Shown here one piece after another: positions 8,055 to 16,865 of a DNA stretch of 64,000 bases. The position numbers and the translations under genes were made by a program. This DNA is from Chitiniphilus eburneus. Lineage in GTDB: Bacteria; Pseudomonadota; Gammaproteobacteria; Burkholderiales; Chitinibacteraceae. The stretch lies in the NCBI RefSeq assembly GCF_005048205.1, contig NZ_SUMF01000001.1:248001-312000 (forward strand). The letters are read 5' to 3'. The notes beneath the pieces are model-generated. The model was not told where the DNA came from, did no database searches, and saw nothing but the letters and a program-made list of their open reading frames with translations. The first letter of the stretch is position 1; each line of letters begins with the position of its first letter.

Positions 8055-10340
8055 TCACTCCTTGGGTGCCGGCGGCTCGATCACCTCGGACCAGCCGCAT
8101 TCCTTCTGCGGGCACTTCTTTTCCACGCCACGACGCTTGGTGGTCTTGATGGTCAGCACCGGCCACTGGCACTTGGGGCAGGCTTCGGCGATGGGCGGGT
8201 CCCAGGTGGCGTAGTTGCACTTGGGATAGGTGCTGCACGAATAGAACAGCTTGCCGTAGCGGCTCTTCTTCTCCTTCAGCGTGCCCTTGTGGCATTGCGG
8301 GCATTCCACGCCGGTATCGCGCGGCGCTTCCAGCGGCTCGATGTGCTTGCACTTCGGGTAGGCCGAACAACCGATGAACTTGCCGTAGCGACCGGTCTTG
8401 ATATGCAGCGCGGAGCCGCATTCCGGACAGGTACGGCCCTCGACCACCTCCGGCTCGGTCGGCGCGGTTTCGGCATCCTCACCCATGTTGCGGGTGTAGT
8501 CGCATTCCGGATAGCCGGTGCAGCCGATGAAGCGACCGCGCTTGCCCAGCCGGATCGCCAGTTTCTTGCCGCACTTGGGGCAATCCTCCTCCAGCTCTTC
8601 CTGCGTCACTTCCTTGCGACTGAGGCTCTGCTTTTCCTCCACCTGCTGCGAGAAGCGCTTCCAGAACTCCTCCAGCACCGGCACCCAATCCTGGCTGCCG
8701 TTGGAGATCTCATCGAGCTGATCTTCCATCTTCGCGGTGAAGTGGTAATCCACGTACTGGGTGAAGTGCTCGGTGAGGAACTTGTTGACCACTTCGCCGG
8801 TATCGGTGGGAATCAGGCGCTTTTTGTCCACATCGACGTATTCGCGATCCTTCAGCGTGCGGATGATCGACGGGTAGGTGGACGGCCGGCCGATGCCGAA
8901 CTCTTCCAGCGCCTTGACGATGGACGCTTCGGAATAACGCGGCGGCGGCTGCGTGAAATGCTGCTCGCCGAAGATCTTGTCCACCGGCAGCGTTTCGCCC
9001 TCCTCCAGGATCGGCAGGCGCGCTTCGTCTTCGTCCTCGACGTCGTCCTCGTCTTCCTGGTAGACCGCGATGAAACCGGGGAACACCAGCGTCTGGCCAG
9101 AGGCCCGGAACACGGCCTCGTCGCCCACCTGGATATCGATGCCCACGGTATCGAACTTGGCAGGCGCCATCTGGCAGGCCAGCGTGCGCTTCCAGATCAT
9201 CTGGTACAGCTTGAACTGCTCAGGGCTGAGGAAGCCCTTCAGCGATTCCGGCGTGCGCGAGATCGCGGTGGGGCGGATCGCCTCGTGCGCCTCCTGCGCG
9301 TTCTTGGCCTTGTTCTTGTAGACCACCGGCGCGCCGGGCAGGTAATTCTTGTCGAAATTGGTTTCGATGTACTCGCGGATTTCGCCAACGGCTTCGTTGG
9401 CCAGCGCCACCGAGTCGGTACGCATATAGGTGATCAGACCGACCGTACCCTGGCCAATGTCGATCCCTTCGTAAAGCTGCTGCGCGATGCGCGTGGTGCG
9501 GTCGGTGGTCATGCCGAGCTTGCGCACGGCTTCCTGCAGCATGGTCGAGGTGGTGAACGGCGCGGCCGGACTGCGCGATTTCTTTTTCTTCTCGACCTTG
9601 GCGACACGGGCGTCCTTGCCAGCCAGCGCGGTGACGATCCCGGCCTGGGTGGCTTCGTCGGGCACGTCGAACTGGTCGAGCTTCTTGCCCTGCCACTCGT
9701 TCAGGCGCGCGCCGAACTTGGTGCGCCCTTTGTGGCTGTCCAGGTGGATGGACCAGTATTCCTGGCTGGTGAAGGCACGGATTTCCAGTTCGCGCTCGCA
9801 GATCAGGCGCAGCGCGGGGCTTTGCACCCGGCCGGCCGACAAGCCGGAACGCACCTTGCGCCACAGCAGCGGCGACAGATTGAAGCCCACCAGGTAATCG
9901 AGCGCGCTGCGCGCCTGCTGCGCATCGACCAGGTTGCCGTCGATGTCGCGCGGATTGGCCACGGCGTTCTTCACCGCCGATTCGGTGATTTCGTGGAAGA
10001 CCACGCGCTTGAAGGTCTTTTCCGGCTGGATCAGCTTCTTGCCCTTGAGGATCTCCATGATGTGCCAGGAAATCGCCTCGCCTTCGCGGTCCGGGTCAGT
10101 TGCCAGATAGACGTTCTGTGCATCCTTGACGGCGGCGCAGATGGCATCGACGTGTTTCTTGTTCTTGTCGATGACCTGGTACTTCATCTTGAAATCGTGT
10201 TCGGTATCGACCGAGCCGTCCTTGCGCACCAGGCCGCGGACGTGACCATAGGAGGCGAGGATCTGGAAATCCTTCCCCAGATATTTTTGCAGCGTTTTGG
10301 CCTTGGACGGCGATTCGACGATCAGCAGGTTGGCGGGCAT
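8055..10340 (-). CDS. topA: DNA topoisomerase I
   Basis: A 761-residue type IA topoisomerase that relaxes negative supercoils by transient single-strand cleavage. The Toprim domain starts at MPANLLIVESPSKAKTL and carries the metal-binding DPDREGEAISWH motif. The active-site tyrosine is Tyr305 in GLITYMRTDS. The C-terminus holds zinc-ribbon repeats with paired cysteines (CPKCGKKL, CPECGSAL, CPQCHKGT, CPKCQWPV), although the last ribbon is atypical (KKCPQKECGW). The frame is open upstream to 10766, but ATG 10340 gives the exact family N-terminus. It follows smg and dprA on the minus strand, a common betaproteobacterial arrangement. Confidence 0.96.
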   Translation of the reverse strand: MPANLLIVESPSKAKTLQKYLGKDFQILASYGHVRGLVRKDGSVDTEHDFKMKYQVIDKNKKHVDAICAAVKDAQNVYLATDPDREGEAISWHIMEILKGKKLIQPEKTFKRVVFHEITESAVKNAVANPRDIDGNLVDAQQARSALDYLVGFNLSPLLWRKVRSGLSAGRVQSPALRLICERELEIRAFTSQEYWSIHLDSHKGRTKFGARLNEWQGKKLDQFDVPDEATQAGIVTALAGKDARVAKVEKKKKSRSPAAPFTTSTMLQEAVRKLGMTTDRTTRIAQQLYEGIDIGQGTVGLITYMRTDSVALANEAVGEIREYIETNFDKNYLPGAPVVYKNKAKNAQEAHEAIRPTAISRTPESLKGFLSPEQFKLYQMIWKRTLACQMAPAKFDTVGIDIQVGDEAVFRASGQTLVFPGFIAVYQEDEDDVEDEDEARLPILEEGETLPVDKIFGEQHFTQPPPRYSEASIVKALEEFGIGRPSTYPSIIRTLKDREYVDVDKKRLIPTDTGEVVNKFLTEHFTQYVDYHFTAKMEDQLDEISNGSQDWVPVLEEFWKRFSQQVEEKQSLSRKEVTQEELEEDCPKCGKKLAIRLGKRGRFIGCTGYPECDYTRNMGEDAETAPTEPEVVEGRTCPECGSALHIKTGRYGKFIGCSAYPKCKHIEPLEAPRDTGVECPQCHKGTLKEKKSRYGKLFYSCSTYPKCNYATWDPPIAEACPKCQWPVLTIKTTKRRGVEKKCPQKECGWSEVIEPPAPKE

Positions 10341-10438
10341 GGGCTCAGCTTCGGAAAGTTGGCGCGTGGAAGTCGGCGCTTTATTAATTAGTGGCGGAAC
10401 GTGGACAAGGCAAGAGCCGCTCCGGTTCACGCCAGAGT

Positions 10439-10894
10439 TCAATGCAGGGTGGCGTTTTCCCGGCCGAACAGGATGTCTTCGATCAATAGCGCGGCATGAT
10501 CGTGCCGTTTGTGCCAGATGGCGAGCAGCACCAGCCGCTTCAGCCGTTCCAGCCCGGTGCCGACCGGCGCGGCTTCGCGCACCCGGTCCAGCACCATCTC
10601 GCGCTCGGCGGCATCCAGCGCGTCGGCGTGGTTCAGACCATGCCAGTAACGCAGCGCATCGGCGCTGAGCAGTGATTCCTCGTCCGGATGAAGCTGCCGG
10701 GGCAGGTGACGGCCGGCCAGCGCCGCGTATGGCTCCAGATCCACCTTGCCCAGGTCGTCCAGCCACGCCAGCGCCTCGCCGATCTCGTCATCCTCGAAAC
10801 CGGCGTCCGCCAGTTCGCTGGCGAGCTTGGGCACGTCCGGCATGCCGTCCGCGTGGTAGAACACCTGAAACAAATAGGCCAATACATCCAGCAT
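10439..10894 (-). CDS. smg: Smg family protein (DUF494)
   Basis: A 151-residue protein matching the Smg/DUF494 family in length (about 157 in E. coli) and in its N-terminal sequence MLDVLAYLFQVFYHADGMPD, with a conserved C-terminal half including LKRLVLLAIWHKRHDHA. Its biochemical role is not established; the family is usually found between dprA and topA, as here. ATG 10894 is the only start that fits the family. The frame is open upstream, but the extra residues are encoded by the intergenic terminator. It is acidic and probably cytoplasmic. Confidence 0.88.
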   Translation of the reverse strand: MLDVLAYLFQVFYHADGMPDVPKLASELADAGFEDDEIGEALAWLDDLGKVDLEPYAALAGRHLPRQLHPDEESLLSADALRYWHGLNHADALDAAEREMVLDRVREAAPVGTGLERLKRLVLLAIWHKRHDHAALLIEDILFGRENATLH

Positions 10895-10915
10895 GTGCTT
10901 TACGCCAGTTCCTGC

Positions 10916-10944
10916 CAAAACAAAGACCATCCCGTGGGATGGTC
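10916..10944 (-). terminator. Intrinsic terminator after dprA
   Basis: GACCATCCC (10925-10933), a two-base loop and GGGATGGTC (10936-10944) form a perfect stem. On the minus strand it is followed by TTTGTTTTGG. This is a good intrinsic terminator between dprA and smg. Confidence 0.7.
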
Positions 10945-11005
10945 GGCATCCGTCCATATACGACGCGGATATCCGCCACACAGGCCGGGATACGCACGCC
11001 GCCCG

Positions 11006-12127
11006 TCAGCCGGATGATCCAGCGCCCTGAAGCCGCTGGTAGCGACCGCCGGGCAGGGCCGAAACAGCCCCGTTCAATTCCAAACCCAGCAGAATTGCGC
11101 AGAGCCGGTCGGCAGTCAAGTTGCATCGTTGCAACAGGGTGTCGAAATTCACCGGATCGAAGCCAGCGGCATCGAGCACAGCCTGCTCCTCGGCGTCCCA
11201 GCGTGGTCTGGCACTTTTACCCATTCCGGGTAGCGCGGGCGTACGGCCCCCCCAGCCCAGCTCGCCCAGGATGTCGTCGGCGGATTCCACCAGCTTGGCG
11301 CCATCCTTGATCAGACGGTGGCAGCCACGCGCCACCGGCGAATGGATCGACCCCGGGATGGCGAAGACTTCCCGTCCCAGCTCCGCAGCCTGCCGCGCGG
11401 TGATGAGCGAGCCGCTGCCCAGTGCCGCCTCGACCACCAGCGTGCCGCGCGCCAGCGCCGCGATCAGCCGGTTGCGGCGAGGAAAATGCTCGGCACGCGG
11501 CATCGTGCCCAACACGAACTCGGACACGATCAATCCTTCCTGCGCGACACGGTGCGCCAGTTCCCGGTTGCTGGCCGGATACACCCGATCCAGGCCGGTG
11601 CCCACAACCGCGATGGTCGCGCCCGGCCCCGCCAGCCCACCGCGATGCGCGGCGGCATCGATACCCGAAGCCAGGCCGCTGACGATGCACAGCCCGGCCG
11701 CGCTCATCGCCTGCGAGAACGCCTCGGCGTTGCTGATCCCCTGCGGGGTGGCATTCCGGCTGCCCACCACGCCGAGCGCTTCGGATGCCAGCAACTCCGG
11801 GCGACCTTTCAGGAAAAGCACCGGCGCGGCATCCGGCAGATCCAGCCAGGGGCGTGGATACCAGTCGTCGGCCAGGGTCAGCAGGCGGTTACCGGGCTGT
11901 TCCAGCCAGGCGAGGTGATCGTTCACCGCCTCGTCGTATGCACCGTCGCGCGCGGCGAGCCACAGGTCGATCAGTTCGGGCGGAAGAATGGATGTGAGCT
12001 GCGCCCTGGAAGCAAACAGCGCGGCTTCGGGGGTACCGAAGCCGCGCAGCAAGGCCAACTGTCGACGGGGGCCAACGCCTGGAACCAGCGTGAAACGCAG
12101 CCAGGCGCTTACCTCGGCCACGGTCAT
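11006..12127 (-). CDS. dprA: DNA-processing protein DprA
   Basis: A 373-residue DprA/Smf protein, the loader of RecA onto incoming single-stranded DNA in natural transformation. An N-terminal helix-hairpin region (LVPGVGPRRQLALLRGFG) precedes the Rossmann-like core with ALGVVGSRNATPQG, IVSGLASGIDAAAHRG and TIAVVGTGLDRVYP. A C-terminal winged-helix domain ends the protein (about residues 300-373). The ATG at 12127 overlaps the stop of the upstream LysM gene by four bases (ATGA), so the two are translationally coupled. It suggests competence ability, but no other competence gene is in the window. Confidence 0.94.
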   Translation of the reverse strand: MTVAEVSAWLRFTLVPGVGPRRQLALLRGFGTPEAALFASRAQLTSILPPELIDLWLAARDGAYDEAVNDHLAWLEQPGNRLLTLADDWYPRPWLDLPDAAPVLFLKGRPELLASEALGVVGSRNATPQGISNAEAFSQAMSAAGLCIVSGLASGIDAAAHRGGLAGPGATIAVVGTGLDRVYPASNRELAHRVAQEGLIVSEFVLGTMPRAEHFPRRNRLIAALARGTLVVEAALGSGSLITARQAAELGREVFAIPGSIHSPVARGCHRLIKDGAKLVESADDILGELGWGGRTPALPGMGKSARPRWDAEEQAVLDAAGFDPVNFDTLLQRCNLTADRLCAILLGLELNGAVSALPGGRYQRLQGAGSSG

Positions 12128-13185
12128 TCGGGCGATTTCACCTCATCGCCGATATTGATCGGCATGGTGGCGTTGAGCACCAGACCATACGACACCGTCG
12201 GGAACACGCGATAGACGAAGACGTTGCCGCTCTTTTCTGGCGGCGTGAAGCGATCCGGCTCGTCCTTGCTTTCCTTCTTGATCAGGCGCGGCTTCTTGTA
12301 GGCTTCCAGCACGCTGCCGATATCGAGGCCGTCGTTGGAGCCACGGTTCATCACGATGGTGGTGTACGGACCGGCCTCGGCCACACCGCCGTAGGATGCG
12401 GCCACACGCCCCTGCACCGCCTGTTGCGGCGCGTGGGGCGCGAAGTTCATGAACGGCAGTTCCTCGGCACGGATCAGACGGCTACCAACGGCGACCTCCT
12501 CGCGGTTGGCGACGATGCGCAGTGTGGCCACATCGCCCGGCACGTCGAGCACGGCATCGCCGAGGTAATCCACCTCGGTGCCCAGCACACGCTTGCCTTC
12601 GGGATCGTCCGGGTCCATCAGCGGGCGCCCCGGGCGGAACACATGCCAGGTACTGGCCACTTCGCCGGACAGGCCCACCGCGTACACCCGGTCGCCAGCG
12701 CTGTAGTACACGCGGTCATCCGGGCCAGCGGCAATGCGCGGCGCGTTGAGCAGGCCACCCTCGTCCACCACCAGCGGGCGATTGAGGAACGGCTTGATCG
12801 CATTGAACGGGATGCTGGGCGCGGCATCGCCGACCAGTTCCTCGAGACGGACACGCGGCCCGAGCTTGACCACGCCGCTGGTACGCCCGGCGTTCTTGCT
12901 GTCGCGCAACAGGCGCAGGCGTGGCTCGGCGCCGGAACGATCCAGGACGATCACGTCGCCGGGATAGATCCAGTGCGGATTCTTGATTTCCTGTTTGTTG
13001 AGCGCCCAGATTTCAGGCCAGCGCCAGGGCTTCTTCAGGAACTTGCCGGAGATGTCCCACAACGTGTCTCCCTTCACCACCACGTAGCGATCGGGGGCGT
13101 TGTCCTGTAGCGCCAAAGTGTCGGCGTAGACGGAACCGATGCTGCCGCTGATCAACAAAAGAAGGGATATAATCTTTTTTCGCAT
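12124..13185 (-). CDS. Secreted LysM-domain protein
   Basis: A 353-residue protein with a signal peptide (MRKKIISLLLLISGSIGSVYA) and an N-terminal LysM module (RYVVVKGDTLWDISGKFLKKPWRWPEIW...NPHWIYPGDVI), which binds peptidoglycan glycan chains. The remaining 270 residues are a conserved but uncharacterised domain typical of proteins encoded beside dprA in Neisseriales. Two starts are possible: ATG 13185 directly before the positively charged signal peptide, or ATG 13197 four codons upstream; 13185 is preferred because the signal sequence begins there. It is divergent from def. A role in envelope maintenance is likely; a role in DNA uptake, suggested by coupling to dprA, is only inference. 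Confidence 0.8.
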   Translation of the reverse strand: MRKKIISLLLLISGSIGSVYADTLALQDNAPDRYVVVKGDTLWDISGKFLKKPWRWPEIWALNKQEIKNPHWIYPGDVIVLDRSGAEPRLRLLRDSKNAGRTSGVVKLGPRVRLEELVGDAAPSIPFNAIKPFLNRPLVVDEGGLLNAPRIAAGPDDRVYYSAGDRVYAVGLSGEVASTWHVFRPGRPLMDPDDPEGKRVLGTEVDYLGDAVLDVPGDVATLRIVANREEVAVGSRLIRAEELPFMNFAPHAPQQAVQGRVAASYGGVAEAGPYTTIVMNRGSNDGLDIGSVLEAYKKPRLIKKESKDEPDRFTPPEKSGNVFVYRVFPTVSYGLVLNATMPINIGDEVKSPE

Positions 13186-13347
13186 GGCGACGCTCATGAT
13201 TATTGTTGCCGGCTCGGCCGGTGGGCGGGGCTCGAAAGCTGGAATCATAAGCTGAAAGGCGCGATCCTGCTTCGCTGCGAGCCGCTGCGGTATCCCTGAA
13301 TACCGCTTACTGATTCTGCATATATTCTTTTTTCGCCGCAACCTAAC
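13186..13347. promoter_or_regulatory. Divergent promoter region, LysM gene and def
   Basis: The 162-bp region must hold promoters for both directions. A TATATT hexamer at 13321-13326 lies 22 bp before the def ATG and may be its -10 element, which would give a short leader; no clear -35 or Shine-Dalgarno is seen. A dyad GCGGTAT-N6-ATACCGC sits at 13287-13306. On the minus strand TATGAT at 13249-13244 is a candidate -10 for the LysM gene. Confidence 0.4.
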
Positions 13348-13851
13348 ATGGCCTTACTCAATATCCTCCAATATCCCGACGAACGCCTGCATATCGTCGC
13401 CAAGCCGGTCACGCGTTTCGATGACGCCTTGCAAAAGCTGATCGACGACATGGCCGAGACGATGTACGAAGCACCAGGCATCGGGCTGGCCGCCACCCAG
13501 GTCAACGTGCACGAACGCCTGATCGTGATCGACATTTCCGAGACACGTGACCAGTTGCTGGTACTGATCAACCCGGAAATCATCGAGCAGGAAGGCCAGA
13601 CCACCTACGAAGAAGGCTGCCTGTCGGTACCCGGCATCTACGAGGAAGTGGAACGCGCCGATCACATCAAGGTGCGTGCGCTCGACCGCCACGGCAAGCC
13701 GTTCGAGATCGCGACGGGTGACTTGCTGGCCATCTGCATCCAGCATGAGATCGATCACCTGGACGGCAAGGTCTTCGTCGAAAGGCTGTCCCGGCTGAAG
13801 CTCAACCGTATTGTGCAGAAGCTGAAGAAAAACCAGAAAAAGACCATGTAG
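13348..13851 (+). CDS. def: Peptide deformylase
   Basis: A 167-residue metalloenzyme that removes the formyl group from the initiator methionine of nascent proteins. All three family motifs are intact: GIGLAATQV (motif 1), EEGCLSVPG (motif 2, whose Cys is a metal ligand) and [12 protein letters not shown] (motif 3, two metal-binding His and the catalytic Glu). Length is normal for type I deformylases. The gene starts a plus-strand run with fmt and rsmB, the standard arrangement that groups formylation and deformylation of initiator methionine. Confidence 0.96.
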   Translation: MALLNILQYPDERLHIVAKPVTRFDDALQKLIDDMAETMYEAPGIGLAATQVNVHERLIVIDISETRDQLLVLINPEIIEQEGQTTYEEGCLSVPGIYEEVERADHIKVRALDRHGKPFEIATGDLLAICIQHEIDHLDGKVFVERLSRLKLNRIVQKLKKNQKKTM

Positions 13852-13935
13852 CAGCCAGGCGTCGCCAGGAAGCGGCGATCGCGGCCGGCCTGCTTGCCGG
13901 CCGTTCTCCTATCTACCTCTCTCCAAGCTCCCGCC

Positions 13936-14862
13936 ATGAAACTGATCTTCGCAGGCACGCCCGATTTCGCCGCCAGCGCGCTGGCCGCATTGATCCGGGC
14001 CGGACACGAAATCGCCCTGGTACTGACCCAGCCCGATCGCCCGGCCGGGCGTGGCATGAAACTGACGCCATCGCCGGTGAAGGTGCTGGCCGAACAGCAG
14101 GGGCTGCCGGTCTATCAGCCGGAAAAGCTGCGCACGCCAGAGCAACAGGCGCCAGTCGCCGCCGTGAACGCCGACTTGATGGTGGTCGCGGCCTACGGCC
14201 TGATCCTGCCGCAGGCGGTACTCGACCTGCCGAGGCTGGGCTGCCTGAACATCCACGCGTCGCTGCTGCCCCGCTGGCGCGGGGCGGCGCCGATCCAGCG
14301 CGCCATCCTGGCGGGGGATGCCGAAACCGGCATCACCATCATGCAGATGGATGCCGGCCTGGACACCGGCGACATGTTGTCGATCCACGTCACGCCGATC
14401 GACATCGACGACAGCGCGCTCACCTTGCACGACAAGCTCGCGGTGCAAGGCGCCCAGGCCATCGTGTCGGCGCTGGAACACCTGCCGGCGCTCCAGGCCG
14501 GCCGCACCCGACAGCCCGACGCAGGCGTGACCTACGCCGAAAAGCTGAAAAAGGAAGAAGCCTGGATCGACTGGCGGGACAGCGCACAGGCGCTGGATCG
14601 CAAGATCCGCGCTTTCAACCCGTTTCCTTCCGCCCAGACCACGCTCGGCGGCGACACGCTCAAGCTCTGGCGCGCCGAACCGGTCACCGGCAATGGCACG
14701 CCGGGCGAAGTGCTCGCGGCATCGCGTGACGGGCTGGTCGTCGCCTGCGGCACCGGCGCGCTGAACATCACCGAACTGCAACGGGCCGGCGCGCGGCGCA
14801 TGGATGCCACGGCTTTCTTCGCCGGCGCCCATGTCGCCGTCGGCGACCGGCTCGGCGAATAA
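13936..14862 (+). CDS. fmt: Methionyl-tRNA formyltransferase
   Basis: A 308-residue enzyme that formylates Met-tRNA(fMet) using 10-formyl-tetrahydrofolate. It has the N-terminal MKLIFAGTPDFAASAL strand and nucleotide fold, the catalytic-loop sequence LNIHASLLPRWRGAAPIQRAI, and a C-terminal OB-fold domain (about 210-308) that grips the tRNA acceptor. The start is ATG 13936, where family similarity begins; the frame is open to 13894 without similarity. The 84-bp gap after def includes a GC-rich inverted repeat (GGCCGGCC TGCTT GCCGGCC), so some termination between the genes is possible. Confidence 0.96.
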   Translation: MKLIFAGTPDFAASALAALIRAGHEIALVLTQPDRPAGRGMKLTPSPVKVLAEQQGLPVYQPEKLRTPEQQAPVAAVNADLMVVAAYGLILPQAVLDLPRLGCLNIHASLLPRWRGAAPIQRAILAGDAETGITIMQMDAGLDTGDMLSIHVTPIDIDDSALTLHDKLAVQGAQAIVSALEHLPALQAGRTRQPDAGVTYAEKLKKEEAWIDWRDSAQALDRKIRAFNPFPSAQTTLGGDTLKLWRAEPVTGNGTPGEVLAASRDGLVVACGTGALNITELQRAGARRMDATAFFAGAHVAVGDRLGE

Positions 14863-14893
14863 CCGCCCCCTTACTCCCATTCTCCAGGGTCTC

Positions 14894-16171
14894 ATGTTCG
14901 CTACCCAGAAACTCGCCAGCCAGGCACTGGCCGATGTCTTCGCCGGCCATACGCTGACCGACGCGCTCGCCAGGATCTGGCAGGCGGAACCGGAACTTCG
15001 CCCTCAGCAACGCGGCGCGATCCAGGATTTGAGCTACGGCTCGCTGCGCCACCTGGGGTTGCTCGAAGGCGTGCTCAAGCAGTTGCTGCACAAGCCATTG
15101 CACGAAGAGGCCCTGCGCGCGCTGTTGCTGGTGTCGCTATACCAGTTGCACTTCACCCGCGCCGCGCCCTATGGCGTGGTCGATCACGCGGTGAAGGTGT
15201 CCACCCACCTGGGCCGCGGTCAGGGCAAGGGGCTGGTGAACGCCATCCTGCGCAACTTCCTGCGTCAGCGCGAAGCGCTGCTGACCAGTGCGCGCGACAC
15301 CCCGCGCGGGCGCTGGTCGCACCCCGACTGGTGGATCGCCGCGATGCGCGAAGCCTACCCCGACCAGTGGGAAACCGTCCTCGCCAACGCTAATCTGCAC
15401 CCACCGCTGACGCTGCGCGTGAATCGCCACCGCGGCGACGTGCCGACCTATCTGGCCCGACTGGCACAGGAAGGCATCGAAGCCCGCGCGCTGGACGACA
15501 CCGCCATCCGCGTCGGGCATCCGGTGGGGGTCGATCGTCTGCCGGGCTTCTTCGATGGCGATGTCTCGGTCCAGGACTGGGGCGCCCAGCACGCCGCGCG
15601 GCTGCTCGATGTGGCCGATGGTCTGCGCGTGCTCGACGCCTGCGCCGCCCCCGGCGGCAAGACCGGACATTTGCTGGAGCTGGCAAAACTCGATCTCACC
15701 GCCGTCGATGCCGATGCCGCACGCCTGCGCCGGGTAGCGGACAACCTGCAACGGCTGGGCCTCGGCGCCACGCTGCTGCCGGGCGACGCCGCCCAGCCGG
15801 AACAATGGTGGGATGGCAAACCGTTCGATCGCGTCCTGGCGGACGTGCCGTGTTCGGCCACTGGCGTGGCGCGGCGCCATCCCGACATCAAATGGCTGCG
15901 CCGCCCCGACGATTTCGCCGGCTTCGCCGCGCAACAGGCCGCGATGCTCGACGCGCTATGGCCGCTCGTGGCGCCTGGGGGCAAACTCCTCTATGCTACG
16001 TGCTCGATATTTCCGGCGGAGAACGCGCAGCAGGCCACGGCGTTCTCCCACCGGCATGCGGACGCGCAGCCTCTGCCCCTCGGGCCCGCCCTGCCGGAAA
16101 ACGGCCAGCTATTGCCCACGCCCGAGCACGATGGTTTCTTCTACGCACTATTCCGGAAAGCCGCAGCCTGA
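14894..16171 (+). CDS. rsmB: 16S rRNA m5C967 methyltransferase
   Basis: A 425-residue RsmB (Sun/Fmu) protein. The N-terminal NusB-like RNA-binding domain spans about residues 1-135, followed by the RsmF/Nol1-type methyltransferase domain. The SAM-binding motif LDACAAPGGKTGHLLEL and the PCSATGV motif with the releasing cysteine are present, as is LLYATCSIFPAEN with the nucleophilic cysteine. ATG 14894 follows AGGGT and gives a normal family N-terminus (MFATQKLASQALADVF). It sits 31 bp after fmt, and the downstream DUF4390 gene starts 34 bp beyond its stop. Confidence 0.95.
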   Translation: MFATQKLASQALADVFAGHTLTDALARIWQAEPELRPQQRGAIQDLSYGSLRHLGLLEGVLKQLLHKPLHEEALRALLLVSLYQLHFTRAAPYGVVDHAVKVSTHLGRGQGKGLVNAILRNFLRQREALLTSARDTPRGRWSHPDWWIAAMREAYPDQWETVLANANLHPPLTLRVNRHRGDVPTYLARLAQEGIEARALDDTAIRVGHPVGVDRLPGFFDGDVSVQDWGAQHAARLLDVADGLRVLDACAAPGGKTGHLLELAKLDLTAVDADAARLRRVADNLQRLGLGATLLPGDAAQPEQWWDGKPFDRVLADVPCSATGVARRHPDIKWLRRPDDFAGFAAQQAAMLDALWPLVAPGGKLLYATCSIFPAENAQQATAFSHRHADAQPLPLGPALPENGQLLPTPEHDGFFYALFRKAAA

Positions 16172-16205
16172 TCGTCATGCGCCCCATGCCGAACACGGCG
16201 GGCTC

Positions 16206-16865
16206 ATGGCCCTGATCGCTGCGGGCCTGCGCGCCCTGCGGCGGCAGGCCGGCCTGCCGCTTCCGCATCTGGTGCGCCTCCACCTGCAACTGGCGGCCCT
16301 GCTCCTCGGCTGCCTGCTCTGCCTGCCGGCCTGGCCCCAGGAACCCGGCATCCGCGCGCGCGACGCCACCTTCGATTACGCCGGTGACCATGTCGAACTG
16401 GCGGCCCGCTTCGACGTCACGCTCAAGCAGGGGCTGGAAGATGCGCTCGCCAACGGCTTCAGCCTGCCGTTCAGCTACGAATTCCAGCTGACGCGCCCCC
16501 GCCTCTATGCCTGGTGGAGCAATCTTTCCAGTGGCTTCGACCCTACCGCCAAGCTGAACTACCGCCTGTCCTATCACAACCTGTCGCGGCAATACCGCCT
16601 GCACCTGGGCAATTTCTATCGCAGCTTTTCCTCGCTGAACGAGGCCCTGACCGCACTGGGCGTGGTACGCAACTGGGAAGTGCTGAAAGACACCGATCTG
16701 GCGCGCGACAAGGAACCGCTGGCCGGCCGCGTGCGCCTGCTGCTCGATGTGTCGCAACTGCCCAAGCCCCTGCAACTGTCCGCCATGGGCAAGGATGACT
16801 GGGAACTGGCATCCGGCTGGGTCGACCTGAAGCGCAGCATCCCGCAACCGGAGGATGCGCCGTGA
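16206..16865 (+). CDS. DUF4390 protein
   Basis: A 219-residue protein of the DUF4390 family, found beside ntrYX in many betaproteobacteria. A long polar N-terminus is followed by a hydrophobic stretch ([18 protein letters not shown], about residues 28-45) that is a signal peptide or anchor. A probable periplasmic beta-rich domain follows ([36 protein letters not shown]). The function is unknown. Its stop overlaps the GTG start of ntrY (GTGA at 16862-16865), so the two are translationally coupled, which suggests a link to NtrY sensing. The start is uncertain: ATG 16206 is the nearest sensible one, and a signal sequence beginning later is possible. Confidence 0.78.
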   Translation: MALIAAGLRALRRQAGLPLPHLVRLHLQLAALLLGCLLCLPAWPQEPGIRARDATFDYAGDHVELAARFDVTLKQGLEDALANGFSLPFSYEFQLTRPRLYAWWSNLSSGFDPTAKLNYRLSYHNLSRQYRLHLGNFYRSFSSLNEALTALGVVRNWEVLKDTDLARDKEPLAGRVRLLLDVSQLPKPLQLSAMGKDDWELASGWVDLKRSIPQPEDAP